DNA from: Actinotalea caeni | GTDB lineage: Bacteria; Actinomycetota; Actinomycetes; Actinomycetales; Beutenbergiaceae | Direction of reading: 5' to 3' | Assembly (NCBI RefSeq): GCF_009733795.1 | Contig: NZ_WNXX01000019.1 | Span: forward strand, 1 to 63,117 | DNA: 63,117 bases | In this document: one piece after another, positions 18,429-27,911 of the stretch | How positions within the stretch are numbered: position 1 is the first letter of the stretch | How the letters are laid out: every line of letters starts with the position of its first letter | Notes under the pieces: model-generated | Told to the model about the DNA's origin: nothing | Database searches by the model: none | What the model saw: only the letters and a program-made list of their open reading frames with translations | Made by a program: the position numbers and the translations under genes

Positions 18429-19196
18429 ATGCGATACAACGACGTCGACCCGGGCGCAGACCCGGGCTTCGGCGCGGACGAGGACCGTCCGCGCAGCCGC
18501 CGTCCCAGCTTCGGCGAGGCGGTCGGGCCCGGGTTCGTGCCCGACCTGACCGACGACGACGAGGGTGGCGACCGCCGTCGCGGACGGCGTGGCCGCCGGC
18601 CGCGCGTGCACACCCATCACCGCGGCGGCTTCGGCCCCGCGTTCGGGCCCCCGCCGCCGATCCCGGGGCCGCCCGGATTCGGACCCGGCTTCGGCTTCGG
18701 GCCCGGCGGTCCGCGTGTCCGTCGTGGGCGAGGGCGTGGTCGCCCCCGTGGCGACGTCCGCGCCGCCATCCTGCTGCTGCTGGAGGAGGGGCCGCGTCAC
18801 GGTTACCAGCTCATCCAGGACATCACCGAGCGCTCGGGCGGCACCTGGTCGCCGAGCGCAGGCTCGATCTACCCGACGCTGCAGGTGCTCGAGGACGAGG
18901 GGCTCGTGACGATCGAGCCCGTCGACGGCCGCAAGACCGCCTCGCTCACGGAGGCCGGCGGCACCTACGTCGCCGAGAACCGTGAGCGGCTCGGCACGCC
19001 GTGGCAGCAGGCCGACGGCGAGGACGACACCGGGATCGCCCTGCGCGACGCGATGCTCGGCCTCGGCGAGGCGGCCAAGCAGGTGTTCCGCGTCGGCACC
19101 GACGACCAGCAGCGTCGTGCGGTGCAGGTGGTCACCGAGGCGCGCACGTCGCTCTACCGGATCCTCGCCGAGGACCCCGGCGGCGACGAGGGCTGA
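18429..19196 (+). CDS. PadR-family transcriptional repressor with long disordered N-terminus
   Basis: This 255-residue regulator has its PadR winged-HTH domain at about residues 105-180 (VRAAILLLLEEGPRHGYQLI, then GTWSPSAGSIYPTLQVLEDE, with the G-S-I-Y-P-x-L motif). It is preceded by about 100 residues that are acidic, then Arg-rich, then Gly/Phe/Pro-rich with a HTHH stretch, probably disordered. A C-terminal helical dimerisation segment follows. The start ATG at 18429 lies 5 nt after AAAGGAG (18417-18423); the GTG at 18414 is less likely. Targets are probably itself and perhaps the lipoprotein gene downstream. A strong terminator follows. Confidence 0.9.
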   Translation: MRYNDVDPGADPGFGADEDRPRSRRPSFGEAVGPGFVPDLTDDDEGGDRRRGRRGRRPRVHTHHRGGFGPAFGPPPPIPGPPGFGPGFGFGPGGPRVRRGRGRGRPRGDVRAAILLLLEEGPRHGYQLIQDITERSGGTWSPSAGSIYPTLQVLEDEGLVTIEPVDGRKTASLTEAGGTYVAENRERLGTPWQQADGEDDTGIALRDAMLGLGEAAKQVFRVGTDDQQRRAVQVVTEARTSLYRILAEDPGGDEG

Positions 19197-19209
19197 GCCC
19201 AGACGCAGG

Positions 19210-19240
19210 ACGGCCGCCCGGTTGACCGGGCGGCCGTTCT
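19210..19240 (+). terminator. intrinsic terminator after padR
   Basis: ACGGCCGCCCGG (19210-19221) pairs perfectly with CCGGGCGGCCGT (19226-19237) around a TTGA loop. The stem is followed by TCTCTCC. It is the clearest intrinsic terminator in the window. Confidence 0.85.
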
Positions 19241-19244
19241 CTCC

Positions 19245-19268
19245 TAGCGTGAGAAAACGATTACTCAC
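19245..19268 (+). promoter_or_regulatory. -10 element and overlapping operator for the lipoprotein gene
   Basis: TAGCGT (19245-19250) fits the local -10 consensus. The imperfect palindrome GTGAGAAAACGATTACTCAC (19249-19268; 8 of 10 positions paired around a central CG) overlaps its end and the expected start site. The centred CG and AT-rich shoulders resemble LacI-family operators; the cognate regulator is not in the window. Confidence 0.5.
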
Positions 19269-19286
19269 CGCGCGAAGGAGCGAGGC

Positions 19287-21050
19287 GTGCCGCTGGCCGG
19301 ACCGACCACCCCCACGCGTCCGGGCGCGCGCCGCACGGTCGCCTGCACCGCGGTCGCGGCGACGCTGCTCGCCCTCGCCGCCTGCACCTCGTCGTCGGAG
19401 CCCGCCATGCCGCCACCGCAGGACCCCCACGCACCAACCTCGACCTTCTTCGCCACGGTCGACGTCCCGGCCCACTCGACCGTGCGCACCGACAGCGACG
19501 GCGACCTGTGGCCCTCGGCGTGGGCCGACGACGGCGCCCTGTACACCGCCAACGGCGACGGGCGCGGGTTCTCGACGACGGCGCCGTGGGCCGACATCGT
19601 CGTCAACCGCGTCGAGGGCACGCCCGAGACCGGGCTGACCGGCGAGCGGCTCGCGGCGGGGCACCTCGTGGCGCCGATCTGGACCGACGCCCACCAGTAC
19701 AACCGCAAGCCGACCGGGATGGTCGCCGTCGACGGCGACGGCGACGGTCGCGACGAGCTCTACCTCGCCGTCCAGGACCTGCGGAAGCCACCCTCCCAGC
19801 ACGCGTTCAACGACGCCCCGGCGGCCACGATCGTGCGCTCCGACGACTACGGCCGCACCTGGACCTGGCCCGAGGACGGGCCGATGTTCGACGACTACGT
19901 GTTCACGACCGTGATGTTCCTCGACCTCGGGCAGAGCAACGGGCTCGCCGGCGTCGTCGAGCCGGGCGGCGAGGACTTCGTCTACGCGTACGGCCTCGAC
20001 AACAACTGGCGCGACTCCTTCACCGACGTCGTGCCGGACCCGGTGGACCTCTACCTCGCGCGCGTCCCGGCCGCGGCGATCCAGGACCGGTCCGCCTGGC
20101 AGTTCTTCGCGGGCACCGACGGCGAGGCTCCGGTCTGGTCGGACGACGTCGCCGACCGGCAGCCGGTGCTGCACGACGAGCGGCGCGTCTACCCGACGCT
20201 CACCGTCGACGGGCCGTGGGACTCGACGGTGGTCGCGCAGGGCGGTGTCGTCTACGACGCCCCGATCGACCGGTACCTGTACACGTCCTGGACCGAGTTC
20301 ACCTGGGAGCTCTACGAGTCGCCCACGCCGTGGGGGCCGTGGACGCTGTTCGAGCACAAGGACTTCGGCCCCTACCCCTGGTACGGGCAGGACAACCCGG
20401 ACGGCTGGGTCAACGGCGGGTACGCCGTCACGACGCCGTCGAAGTTCATCTCCGACGACGGCCTGCGGCTGTGGGCGCAGGCGAACTGGTTCGTCGGTGC
20501 GGCCACGCCCGAGGAGGTGACGACCTACCACTTCGCGCTGCGACCGCTCACGCTCACCCTCGCCGACCCCGACGCCGAGCCGTTCGAGGCCGAGCGCGGC
20601 ACCGATCTCGCGCAACCGGGCTCCGGCAGCGGGGCCGTCCTGGTCGCGACCCACGCCCACCTCGGCCGCCTCGACGCCGTCGTCGACGGCGACCCGGGCA
20701 CCCACGCCTCGTCCTGGAACGCCTCGATCAAGGACCGCGACGAGTGGGGAGTCGTGTGGCCGCAGCCGGTGACGATCGACCGGGTCGTCCTCACGCCGGG
20801 GCCCACCGACGACGACGGCGGCTGGTTCGAGGGCGCGCCGGCGCTCGAGGTGCGGCAGGACGGCGCCTGGGTGCCGCTCGCGGGGGTGCGCGTCAGCCCC
20901 GCCTACCCCGAGGCTGGCCCCGGTGACGCCGACCGCTACACGTTCTCGTTCGACGCCGTCACGGTCGACGGCGTCCGGCTCGCCGGTGCGCCCGGCGGCA
21001 GCGCGCGGTACACGACGGTCGCCGCGCTGGAGGTGCTCGCCGCGGGCTGA
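19287..21050 (+). CDS. secreted lipoprotein with propeller-like domain and C-terminal discoidin-like domain
   Basis: This 587-residue protein has a long basic N-terminus and a signal ending in a lipobox (LLALAAC, C33), so it is anchored outside the cell. The main part (about 60-430) has repeated features of a beta-propeller like DUF4185 or sialidase-type proteins: SDDYGRTWTWPEDG, DRYLYTSWTEFTWELYESPT, WGPWTLFEHKDF and DGDGDGRDELY, a calcium-loop-like motif. Residues about 460-587 resemble an F5/8 type C (discoidin) carbohydrate-binding domain (VDGDPGTHASSWNA, VVWPQPVTIDRVVLTPGP). A role in binding or processing an external polysaccharide is likely but unproven. AAGGAG precedes the GTG start. 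An operator-like palindrome sits at the promoter. Confidence 0.75.
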   Translation: MPLAGPTTPTRPGARRTVACTAVAATLLALAACTSSSEPAMPPPQDPHAPTSTFFATVDVPAHSTVRTDSDGDLWPSAWADDGALYTANGDGRGFSTTAPWADIVVNRVEGTPETGLTGERLAAGHLVAPIWTDAHQYNRKPTGMVAVDGDGDGRDELYLAVQDLRKPPSQHAFNDAPAATIVRSDDYGRTWTWPEDGPMFDDYVFTTVMFLDLGQSNGLAGVVEPGGEDFVYAYGLDNNWRDSFTDVVPDPVDLYLARVPAAAIQDRSAWQFFAGTDGEAPVWSDDVADRQPVLHDERRVYPTLTVDGPWDSTVVAQGGVVYDAPIDRYLYTSWTEFTWELYESPTPWGPWTLFEHKDFGPYPWYGQDNPDGWVNGGYAVTTPSKFISDDGLRLWAQANWFVGAATPEEVTTYHFALRPLTLTLADPDAEPFEAERGTDLAQPGSGSGAVLVATHAHLGRLDAVVDGDPGTHASSWNASIKDRDEWGVVWPQPVTIDRVVLTPGPTDDDGGWFEGAPALEVRQDGAWVPLAGVRVSPAYPEAGPGDADRYTFSFDAVTVDGVRLAGAPGGSARYTTVAALEVLAAG

Positions 21051-21141
21051 CCGGTGCACGGCCGCACCCATCCTGATTCGGAACGACACCCGCGGTGGTG
21101 GCACTCTTGTCAGCGGTCCGACCGTCGAGGAGCCGAGGGAG

Positions 21142-22116
21142 ATGGTGCACGTGCAGGTCTGGCACGGGATCGAGGAGGTGCCCGACGACCTGCGCGCCAG
21201 CGTCGCCACGATCGGCAACTTCGACGGCGTCCACCTCGGGCACCGCTCCGTGCTCGGCGTGACGATCGCCGCCGCCCGCGCCACCGGGGCGCTCGCGGTC
21301 GCCGTCACGTTCGACCCGCACCCCGCCGCCGTGCACCGCCCCGACGACTCCCCGGTGCTGCTCACCGGGCTGGAGGACCGGCTCGCGCTGCTGGCCGAGA
21401 CGGGCCTCGACGCCACCCTGGTCATCCGCTACGACCTCGCGTTCGCCGCGCAGACGCCCCGGGAGTTCGTCTCGCGCTACCTGGTCGACGCGCTGCACGT
21501 GCGGCGCGTCGTCGTCGGCGAGGACATCCGCTTCGGCCGCGACAACGCGGGCGATCGCGAGACCATGCGCGCGCTGGGGGAGGAGCTGGGGTTCGCGGTC
21601 GACATCGTCCACGACATCGAGGCCGCGGGGACCCGGCGGCGGTGGTCCTCGACCTGGGTGCGCGAGCTGCTCGCCGCGGGCGACGTCGAGCAGGCGCAGG
21701 CCGTGCTCGGCCGCCCGCACCGGATGCGCGGCGTCGTCGTGCACGGCGAGGCCCGCGGCCGCGAGCTCGGGTTCCCGACGGCGAACCTGTCGCCCGCCTC
21801 CTCGGGCACCGTCCCCGCCGACGGCGTCTACGCCGGCTGGCTGTGGCGACGCTTCGGCCGCGCCGACGCCGAGCAGCTGCCCGCCGCGATCTCGGTCGGC
21901 ACCAACCCGACGTTCGACGGCGAGGTGCGCCAGGTGGAGGCGCACGTGCTGGGCCGCACCGACCTCGACCTCTACGACGAGGAGGTCGTCGTCGAGTTCA
22001 CCCACCACCTGCGGCCGACGCTGCGGTACGAGGGCATCGAGCCGCTGATCGCCCAGATGCACGCCGACGTCGAGCGCGCGGCCGAGCTGCTCGGCGTCGC
22101 TCGGCCGCTCGCGTGA
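21142..22116 (+). CDS. ribF: bifunctional riboflavin kinase/FAD synthetase
   Basis: RibF makes FMN and then FAD from riboflavin. The 324-residue protein has the N-terminal FMN-adenylyltransferase domain with GNFDGVHLGH at 25-34 (a nucleotidyltransferase HxGH motif) and TFDPHPAAV. The C-terminal flavokinase domain contains GRELGFPTANL (the metal- and ATP-binding P-T-A-N motif) and GTNPTFDG. ATG at 21142 is chosen because it gives the family N-terminus; upstream in-frame codons run into the lipoprotein gene. No FMN riboswitch is recognisable in the 91-nt upstream gap. Its position before rpsO-pnp is conserved in actinobacteria. Confidence 0.96.
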   Translation: MVHVQVWHGIEEVPDDLRASVATIGNFDGVHLGHRSVLGVTIAAARATGALAVAVTFDPHPAAVHRPDDSPVLLTGLEDRLALLAETGLDATLVIRYDLAFAAQTPREFVSRYLVDALHVRRVVVGEDIRFGRDNAGDRETMRALGEELGFAVDIVHDIEAAGTRRRWSSTWVRELLAAGDVEQAQAVLGRPHRMRGVVVHGEARGRELGFPTANLSPASSGTVPADGVYAGWLWRRFGRADAEQLPAAISVGTNPTFDGEVRQVEAHVLGRTDLDLYDEEVVVEFTHHLRPTLRYEGIEPLIAQMHADVERAAELLGVARPLA

Positions 22117-22203
22117 GGCGGCTGCGCCGGCCGCGCCGCCGGTGCCGCGGCGCTGTGACCCGCGCCACCGCGGCCGCGATCTCGGGGCCCGTGCGCGTGC
22201 TGA

Positions 22204-22209
22204 TAGTCT
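22204..22209 (+). promoter_or_regulatory. -10 element (TAGTCT) for rpsO
   Basis: TGATAGTCTGAAC lies about 90 nt before rpsO and contains TAGTCT. The resulting leader of about 80 nt could hold an S15 autoregulatory fold, which is known for rpsO in several bacteria; I could not assign a specific structure. Confidence 0.5.
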
Positions 22210-22298
22210 GAACCTCGCCGTGTGAATCGGCCGCGGTCTTGTCATGCCCGGGTGAACGTGCCCCGGCGCTCCGCGCAACGAGTGACGAAGGAGAGCCA

Positions 22299-22568
22299 GT
22301 GGCCCTGGATCCCGCAGTGAAGAAGCAGATCATCGCCGAGTACGCGACCCACCCGGGCGACACCGGCTCCCCCGAGGTGCAGGTCGCGCTGCTGACGCGG
22401 CGCATCAAGGACCTGACCGAGCACTTCAAGGAGCACAAGCACGACCACCACAGCCGTCGTGGTCTGCTGCTCCTCGTCGGTCAGCGTCGCCGCCTCCTCG
22501 GTTACCTGCGCAGCATCGACATCGAGCGCTACCGCTCGCTCATCGAGCGGCTCGGCCTGCGCCGATAG
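22299..22568 (+). CDS. rpsO: 30S ribosomal protein S15
   Basis: The 89-residue length is exactly that of S15. Family signatures are [37 protein letters not shown] and [12 protein letters not shown]. It binds 16S rRNA early in 30S assembly. The GTG at 22299 lies 6 nt after AAGGAG. It is followed by a strong hairpin and then pnp, the arrangement conserved across bacteria. Confidence 0.97.
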   Translation: MALDPAVKKQIIAEYATHPGDTGSPEVQVALLTRRIKDLTEHFKEHKHDHHSRRGLLLLVGQRRRLLGYLRSIDIERYRSLIERLGLRR

Positions 22569-22575
22569 CGCTCCG

Positions 22576-22604
22576 CCGGCCCGGACCCGCTGGGTCCGGG
22601 CCGG
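22576..22604 (+). terminator. strong hairpin between rpsO and pnp
   Basis: CCGGCCCGGACCC pairs perfectly with GGGTCCGGGCCGG around GCT (13-bp stem). There is no T-run, so it may be a partial terminator or an RNase processing site protecting the rpsO 3' end, as known between rpsO and pnp in other bacteria. The following 160 nt are A/C-rich and unstructured by eye, and end in GAAGGAGGG before pnp. Confidence 0.65.
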
Positions 22605-22764
22605 TACTCATGTCCGGCACCAGCCGGGCAGCAGAACAACTCAACAACCCACGAACCCCCGGCCCCGCTGGTCCTCGGTAGTGGCTCCCGGAACGGCACG
22701 CCGTCCGTGAGCCTCGATCGATGACCAGGTGAAGCCGCGGGCCGAACCACGAAGGAGGGCACCC

Positions 22765-25002
22765 ATGGAGGGTCCCGAGATCCAGTTCGCCGAGGCCGTC
22801 ATCGACAACGGCTCCTTCGGCACGCGCACCGTCCGCTTCGAGACCGGTCGGCTGGCCAAGCAGGCCGGCGGAGCCGTCGCCGTCTACCTCGACGAGGAGA
22901 CGATGGTGCTGTCGACGACCACCGCGGGCAAGCACCCGCGCGAGGGCTTCGACTTCTTCCCCCTGACCGTCGACGTCGAGGAGCGCCAGTACGCCGCGGG
23001 CAAGATCCCCGGCTCGTTCTTCCGTCGCGAGGGCCGTCCCTCGACCGAGGCGATCCTGGCCTGCCGCCTGATCGACCGCCCGCTGCGCCCGCTCTTCGTC
23101 AAGGGCCTGCGCAACGAGGTGCAGGTCGTCGAGACCGTGCTCTCGGTCCACCCCGACGACGCCTACGACGTCGTCGCGATCAACGGCGCCTCGATCTCCA
23201 CCCAGATCTCCGGCCTGCCGTTCTCCGGCCCGGTCGGCGCCGTCCGCATCGCGCTGATCGACGGCCAGTGGGTCGCGTTCCCGCGCTACTCCGAGCTGGA
23301 GCGCGCCGTCTTCTCGATGGTCGTCGCCGGCCGGATCGTCGGTGACGACGTCGCGATCGCGATGATCGAGGCCGAGGCCACCGACAACGCCTGGACGCTC
23401 ATCAAGGAGCAGGGCGCCACCGCCCCGACCGAGGAGGTCGTCGCCGAGGGTCTCGAGGCCGCCAAGGCCCCGATCCGCGTGCTGGCGCAGGCGCAGATCG
23501 ACCTCGCTGGCCGCGTCGCGAAGGACGTGCAGGAGTTCCCGCTGTTCCCGGACTACGCCGACGACGCCTACGCCGCCGTCGAGGGCCACGTCACGCAGGC
23601 CCTCGAGGAGGCCCTGTCGATCGCGGGCAAGCAGGAGCGCGAGAACCGCCTCGACGAGATCAAGGACGAGATGGTCGCCGCGCTGCAGGCCCGCTTCGAG
23701 GGTCGCGAGAAGGAGCTCACCGCCGCCTACCGCAGCGTGCAGAAGAAGCTCATCCGCCGCCGCATCATCTCCGACGGCTTCCGCATCGACGGCCGTGGCC
23801 TGCGCGACATCCGCACGCTGTCCGCCGAGGTCGAGGTCATCCCGCGAGTGCACGGCTCGGCGCTGTTCGAGCGCGGCGAGACCCAGATCCTGGGTGTCAC
23901 CACGCTGAACATGCTCAAGATGGAGCAGCAGCTCGACACGCTGTCGCCGCAGACGCGCAAGCGCTACATGCACAACTACAACTTCCCGCCCTACTCGACC
24001 GGTGAGACCGGTCGCGTGGGCTCGCCCAAGCGCCGCGAGATCGGCCACGGCGCGCTCGCCGAGCGCGCGATCGTGCCGGTGCTGCCGACGCGCGAGGAGT
24101 TCCCCTACGCGATCCGTCAGGTGAGCGAGGCGCTGGGCTCCAACGGCTCGACCTCGATGGGCTCGGTCTGCGCCTCGACGCTGTCGCTGCTCAACGCCGG
24201 TGTGCCGCTGCGCGCCCCGGTCGCGGGCATCGCGATGGGTCTGGTCAGCGAGACGATCGACGGCGAGACCAAGTACGCCGCCCTCACCGACATCCTCGGT
24301 GCGGAGGACGCCTTCGGCGACATGGACTTCAAGGTCGCCGGCACCCGCGAGTTCGTCACGGCGATCCAGCTCGACACCAAGCTCGACGGCATCCCGGCGC
24401 ACGTGCTCGGCTCGGCGCTGACCCAGGCCAAGGAGGCCCGCCTCCACATCCTCGACGTCATGGCCGAGGCCATCGACGCCCCGGACGAGATGGCCCCGAC
24501 GGCGCCGCGCGTCATCACGGTCAAGGTGCCGGTCGACAAGATCGGCGAGGTCATCGGCCCCAAGGGCAAGATGATCAACCAGATCCAGGACGACACCGGC
24601 GCCGACATCTCGATCGAGGACGACGGCACCGTGTTCATCGGCGCGACCGACGGCCCGTCGGCCGAGGCGGCGCGGCAGGCGATCAACGCGATCGCCAACC
24701 CGCACATGCCCGAGGTCGGCGAGCGGTTCGTCGGCACGGTCGTCAAGACCACCTCCTTCGGCGCGTTCGTCTCGCTCACGCCCGGCAAGGACGGCCTGCT
24801 GCACATCAGCCAGGTCCGTCGCCTCGTCGGCGGCAAGCGGATCGACGCGGTCGAGGACGTGCTCAGCGTGGGCCAGAAGGTCCAGGTCGAGCTCGCCGAG
24901 ATCGACCCGCGCGGGAAGCTCTCGCTGCACGCGGTCGTCGAGGAGGACGAGGCCGGTGACGGCGGGGCGGACGCCCCGGCCGACCAGTCGGTCGACGCCT
25001 GA
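22765..25002 (+). CDS. pnp: polyribonucleotide nucleotidyltransferase (PNPase)
   Basis: This 745-residue phosphorolytic 3'-5' exoribonuclease belongs to the RNA-decay machinery. It has two RNase PH domains: the first includes [20 protein letters not shown] and the second includes [21 protein letters not shown] helical linker lies between them. A KH domain of about 585-640 carries the GPKG loop ([18 protein letters not shown]), and an S1 domain of about 652-725 reads [20 protein letters not shown]. The ATG at 22765 follows GAAGGAGGG. It is 14 nt upstream of the M16 peptidase gene and likely co-transcribed with it. Confidence 0.97.
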   Translation: MEGPEIQFAEAVIDNGSFGTRTVRFETGRLAKQAGGAVAVYLDEETMVLSTTTAGKHPREGFDFFPLTVDVEERQYAAGKIPGSFFRREGRPSTEAILACRLIDRPLRPLFVKGLRNEVQVVETVLSVHPDDAYDVVAINGASISTQISGLPFSGPVGAVRIALIDGQWVAFPRYSELERAVFSMVVAGRIVGDDVAIAMIEAEATDNAWTLIKEQGATAPTEEVVAEGLEAAKAPIRVLAQAQIDLAGRVAKDVQEFPLFPDYADDAYAAVEGHVTQALEEALSIAGKQERENRLDEIKDEMVAALQARFEGREKELTAAYRSVQKKLIRRRIISDGFRIDGRGLRDIRTLSAEVEVIPRVHGSALFERGETQILGVTTLNMLKMEQQLDTLSPQTRKRYMHNYNFPPYSTGETGRVGSPKRREIGHGALAERAIVPVLPTREEFPYAIRQVSEALGSNGSTSMGSVCASTLSLLNAGVPLRAPVAGIAMGLVSETIDGETKYAALTDILGAEDAFGDMDFKVAGTREFVTAIQLDTKLDGIPAHVLGSALTQAKEARLHILDVMAEAIDAPDEMAPTAPRVITVKVPVDKIGEVIGPKGKMINQIQDDTGADISIEDDGTVFIGATDGPSAEAARQAINAIANPHMPEVGERFVGTVVKTTSFGAFVSLTPGKDGLLHISQVRRLVGGKRIDAVEDVLSVGQKVQVELAEIDPRGKLSLHAVVEEDEAGDGGADAPADQSVDA

Positions 25003-25016
25003 GGCAGCCGAGGCCT

Positions 25017-26372
25017 GTGCCTGAGCTGATCCTCGGCCCGGCGGGGGAGCCGGGCACCGAGCTGACGATCGAGGCCGGCGACGGGTCCGGGACGGTGCGA
25101 CGCTCCGTCCTGCCCGGCGGCATCCGGGTGCTGACGGAGGCCATGCCTGCGCAGCGCTCGGCGTCGATCGGCGCGTGGGTGGCCGTCGGCTCGCGGGACG
25201 AGCACGACGGCCACCACGGCTCGACGCACTTCCTCGAGCACCTGCTGTTCAAGGGGACGCCGCGCCGGACCGCGATGGACATCGCGTCCGCGTTCGACGC
25301 CGTCGGCGGCGAGGCCAACGCCGCGACCGGCAAGGAGCACACCTGCTACTACGCGCGGGTGCTCGACGCCGACCTGCCGATGGCGACCGACGTCATCCTC
25401 GACATGGTGACCTCCGCGCTGCTCGACGCCGACGAGCTGGAGAGCGAGCGCGGGGTCATCCTCGAGGAGCTCGCCATGAACGAGGACGACCCGACCGACG
25501 TCGCGCACGAGCGCTTCGCCGAGGCCGTCTTCGGGCAGCACGCGCTGGGTCGCCCGATCGGCGGTACCGCCGAGACGATCCAGGCGGTGCCGCGCGACGC
25601 CGTGCTCGCGCACTACCGACGCACCTACGTGCCGAGCGAGCTGGTCATCACCGCCGCGGGCGGCGTCGACCACGACGCGCTGTGCGCGCAGGTGCTCGAC
25701 GCCGTCACGACCGGCGGCTGGGAGCTGCCCGGTGGTGCGCTGCCGGCGGCGCGCCGTCACCCCGGTGAGCTCAAGGGCATCCCGGGCAGCGGGTCGGCGC
25801 TGACCGTCTCGCGGCCCACCGAGCAGGCGAACGTCCTGCTCGGCGGGCTCGGGCTGGTCGCCAACGACGAGCGCCGGTTCACGATGACCGTGCTCAACGC
25901 GGTGCTGGGCGGTTCGATGAGCTCCCGGCTGTTCCAGGAGGTGCGCGAGAAGCGCGGCCTGGCCTACTCGGTCTACTCGTTCTCCTCCGGCTACACCGAC
26001 GCGGGGCTCTTCGGCCTCTACGCCGGGTGCGCGCCGAGCAAGGTGGGCGACGTCGTCGCGATCCTCGACGACCAGCTGCGGCTGCTGGCGGACGAGCCGG
26101 TCGACGCCGAGGAGCTCGCGCGCGGCATCGGCCAGGTGTGCGGCGGGCTCGTGCTCGGCCTGGAGGACTCCGGCTCGCGGATGTCACGGCTCGGGCGCGC
26201 CGAGATCACGCTGGGCGAGCTGACGACCGTCGAGGACAACCTCGACCGGATCCGCGCCGTCACCGCCGAGGACGTCCGCGCGCTGGCGGCCGACCTGGTG
26301 GCGCAGCCGCGCCACCTCGTCGTCGTCGGTCCGTTCGACGACGACGTCGCCGCGCGGCTGCTGCCCGCCTGA
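25017..26372 (+). CDS. M16-family zinc peptidase (pitrilysin/MPP-like)
   Basis: This 451-residue protein carries the inverted zinc motif HFLEH (H71, E74, H75) with the third ligand E151 in ERGVILEELAMNEDDP, 76 residues downstream as the family requires. The C-terminal half contains the second M16 domain with the R/Y pair region KRGLAYSVYSFSSGYTDAG. It is a mitochondrial-processing-peptidase-like single-chain form that lies directly after pnp in most actinobacteria (PepR type). Its natural substrate is unknown. GTG start, 14 nt after pnp. Confidence 0.94.
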   Translation: MPELILGPAGEPGTELTIEAGDGSGTVRRSVLPGGIRVLTEAMPAQRSASIGAWVAVGSRDEHDGHHGSTHFLEHLLFKGTPRRTAMDIASAFDAVGGEANAATGKEHTCYYARVLDADLPMATDVILDMVTSALLDADELESERGVILEELAMNEDDPTDVAHERFAEAVFGQHALGRPIGGTAETIQAVPRDAVLAHYRRTYVPSELVITAAGGVDHDALCAQVLDAVTTGGWELPGGALPAARRHPGELKGIPGSGSALTVSRPTEQANVLLGGLGLVANDERRFTMTVLNAVLGGSMSSRLFQEVREKRGLAYSVYSFSSGYTDAGLFGLYAGCAPSKVGDVVAILDDQLRLLADEPVDAEELARGIGQVCGGLVLGLEDSGSRMSRLGRAEITLGELTTVEDNLDRIRAVTAEDVRALAADLVAQPRHLVVVGPFDDDVAARLLPA

Positions 26373-26481
26373 GGCACCGAGCCGCCGGGCGCGGCGATAG
26401 CCAGGCGTCATAGCAGCTATTGCTGCGCACGTCGGGGACGGGCGCAGGCGTCCTGCGGCTCCGCGGCGGGAGGTGCACGGG

Positions 26482-26509
26482 TAGCCTCTCCGGGTCGAAA
26501 CGTTCCGAC
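26482..26509 (+). promoter_or_regulatory. promoter-operator of MFS gene 1
   Basis: TAGCCT (26482-26487) is followed 6 nt later by GTCGAAACGTTCCGAC (26494-26509). The same arrangement occurs before MFS gene 2 (28821-28847). The 16-mer has palindromic half-sites GTCG/CGAC around AACGTT and would cover the transcription start, as expected for a repressor site. Confidence 0.65.
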
Positions 26510-26528
26510 TCGAGAGCGGACACGTGGC

Positions 26529-27911
26529 GTGACCGTCACCTCCACGCACGGCGCGCCGAGCGCGCCCCGGCCGTCCCTGCGGCGTCGTGCTGTCGCCGCC
26601 TACCCGGTGCTCGGTCGCCGTGGCTACCGCCGGTACGCGGCGACGATCGCGATCGTGAACACCTCCGGATGGATGCAGCGCATCGCGCAGGACTGGCTCG
26701 TGCTGGAGCTGACCGGCAGCGTCGCGATGGTCGGCCTGACCGTGGCCCTGCAGCTCGGACCGATCCTGTTCCTCGGCATGTGGGGCGGCGTGCTGGCGGA
26801 CCGCCGCTCCAAGCGCCGCCTGCTGATGCTCTCCCACGCTGTAGGCGGCACCGCCTCGCTGACGCTGGCCGTGCTGGTGCTCGGGGGCTGGGTCGCGGGC
26901 TGGCACGTGCTGCTGGCCGCGCTGGTGCTCGGACTCGTCACGGCCGTCGACGTGCCGACCCGGGAGGCGTTCCTGCCGGAGGTCGCGGGCACGGCGAACG
27001 TGCGCCAGGCGGTCGCGCTCAACACGACGATCCTCCAGTGCGGAGCGCTCCTCGGCCCCGCGCTCGCTGGTGTGAGCATCGCGCTGCTGGGCAACGCGCC
27101 TGCGTTCGTCACCAACGCCGTCGCTCAGGTGGTCGCGGTGCTGCTCCTCGCCCGCATCGAGCCGGCCGGCCTGGAGACCGTGCCGCGGCTCGAGCGCTCC
27201 CGCGGGCAGCTCGTCGAGGCCGCCAGGTACGCCCGCGCCACGCCGCACGTCCTGTGGCCGGTCGTGCTGATCGGGTTCGTGTCGATCACGGGCATCAACC
27301 TCGCCACCGTGCTGGCCGCCTACGCCGACGACGTGCTGCGGTCGGGGGCGAGCGGGTACAGCCAGCTCACGGCCGCGGTGGCGGCGGGCGCGGTGCTGGG
27401 CTCGATCTGCGCAGGACGCTGGGGGCAGCCCGGTCTGCGCCGTCTCGTCTACCTGGTGCTGGGTGTGGCACTGCTGCTACTGGTCGCGTCGCGGCTGAGC
27501 GCGGCGCCGGGTCTGCTTGTCGTGATGGCTGCGTTCGGGTTCGTGGCGAACGTCTACCTCGTGGGGAGCATGTCGCTCGTCCAGGCGAGCGTGTGGCCGC
27601 ACCTGCGCGGTCGTGTGCTCGCGCTCTACACACTCGTCTGCGTCGCGGCGCAGGCCGCGTCGGGGCTGCTCGTCGGTGCCGTCGCGCAGGCCCACGGCGC
27701 CCCGGCGGCGATGGTCGTCAGCGCTGCGGGGCCGCTGACGGGTGCGGTCGTCGTCGGCCTGTGCCTCGCGCGCCTGCGCGGGCTGCGCCCGACCCTGGTG
27801 CTGCGGGACCGGCCGGGCCGGGGATGGGTCTACATCCGGCCCGTGGCCGCCTCCACGGCCGTGGACGCCGGGTCCTCGCTCGTGCTCAGCCGCCCGACCG
27901 GTGACGGATGA
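26529..27911 (+). CDS. MFS transporter, EntS/MFS_3-like exporter (paralogue 1)
   Basis: A 460-residue membrane protein with about 12 predicted helices. MFS motif A is present between helices 2 and 3 (GGVLADRRSKRRLLM). The sequence GWMQRIAQDWLVLELTGSVA is shared almost unchanged with the second exporter at 28869. The family includes EntS-type and multidrug effluxers; the substrate is unknown. GTG start 19 nt after the operator. Its 3' end overlaps the convergent LysR gene by 26 nt. Confidence 0.9.
   Translation: MTVTSTHGAPSAPRPSLRRRAVAAYPVLGRRGYRRYAATIAIVNTSGWMQRIAQDWLVLELTGSVAMVGLTVALQLGPILFLGMWGGVLADRRSKRRLLMLSHAVGGTASLTLAVLVLGGWVAGWHVLLAALVLGLVTAVDVPTREAFLPEVAGTANVRQAVALNTTILQCGALLGPALAGVSIALLGNAPAFVTNAVAQVVAVLLLARIEPAGLETVPRLERSRGQLVEAARYARATPHVLWPVVLIGFVSITGINLATVLAAYADDVLRSGASGYSQLTAAVAAGAVLGSICAGRWGQPGLRRLVYLVLGVALLLLVASRLSAAPGLLVVMAAFGFVANVYLVGSMSLVQASVWPHLRGRVLALYTLVCVAAQAASGLLVGAVAQAHGAPAAMVVSAAGPLTGAVVVGLCLARLRGLRPTLVLRDRPGRGWVYIRPVAASTAVDAGSSLVLSRPTGDG

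Noticed and set aside
21051-21141. FMN riboswitch upstream of ribF
   Set aside because: The gap is only 91 nt and none of the conserved FMN-riboswitch segments are seen.
22540-24930. Very long minus-strand open frame over pnp
   Set aside because: High-GC codon bias of pnp leaves antisense frames open. The sequence is Arg/Asp/His/Gly-rich without domains, and pnp is certain on the other strand.
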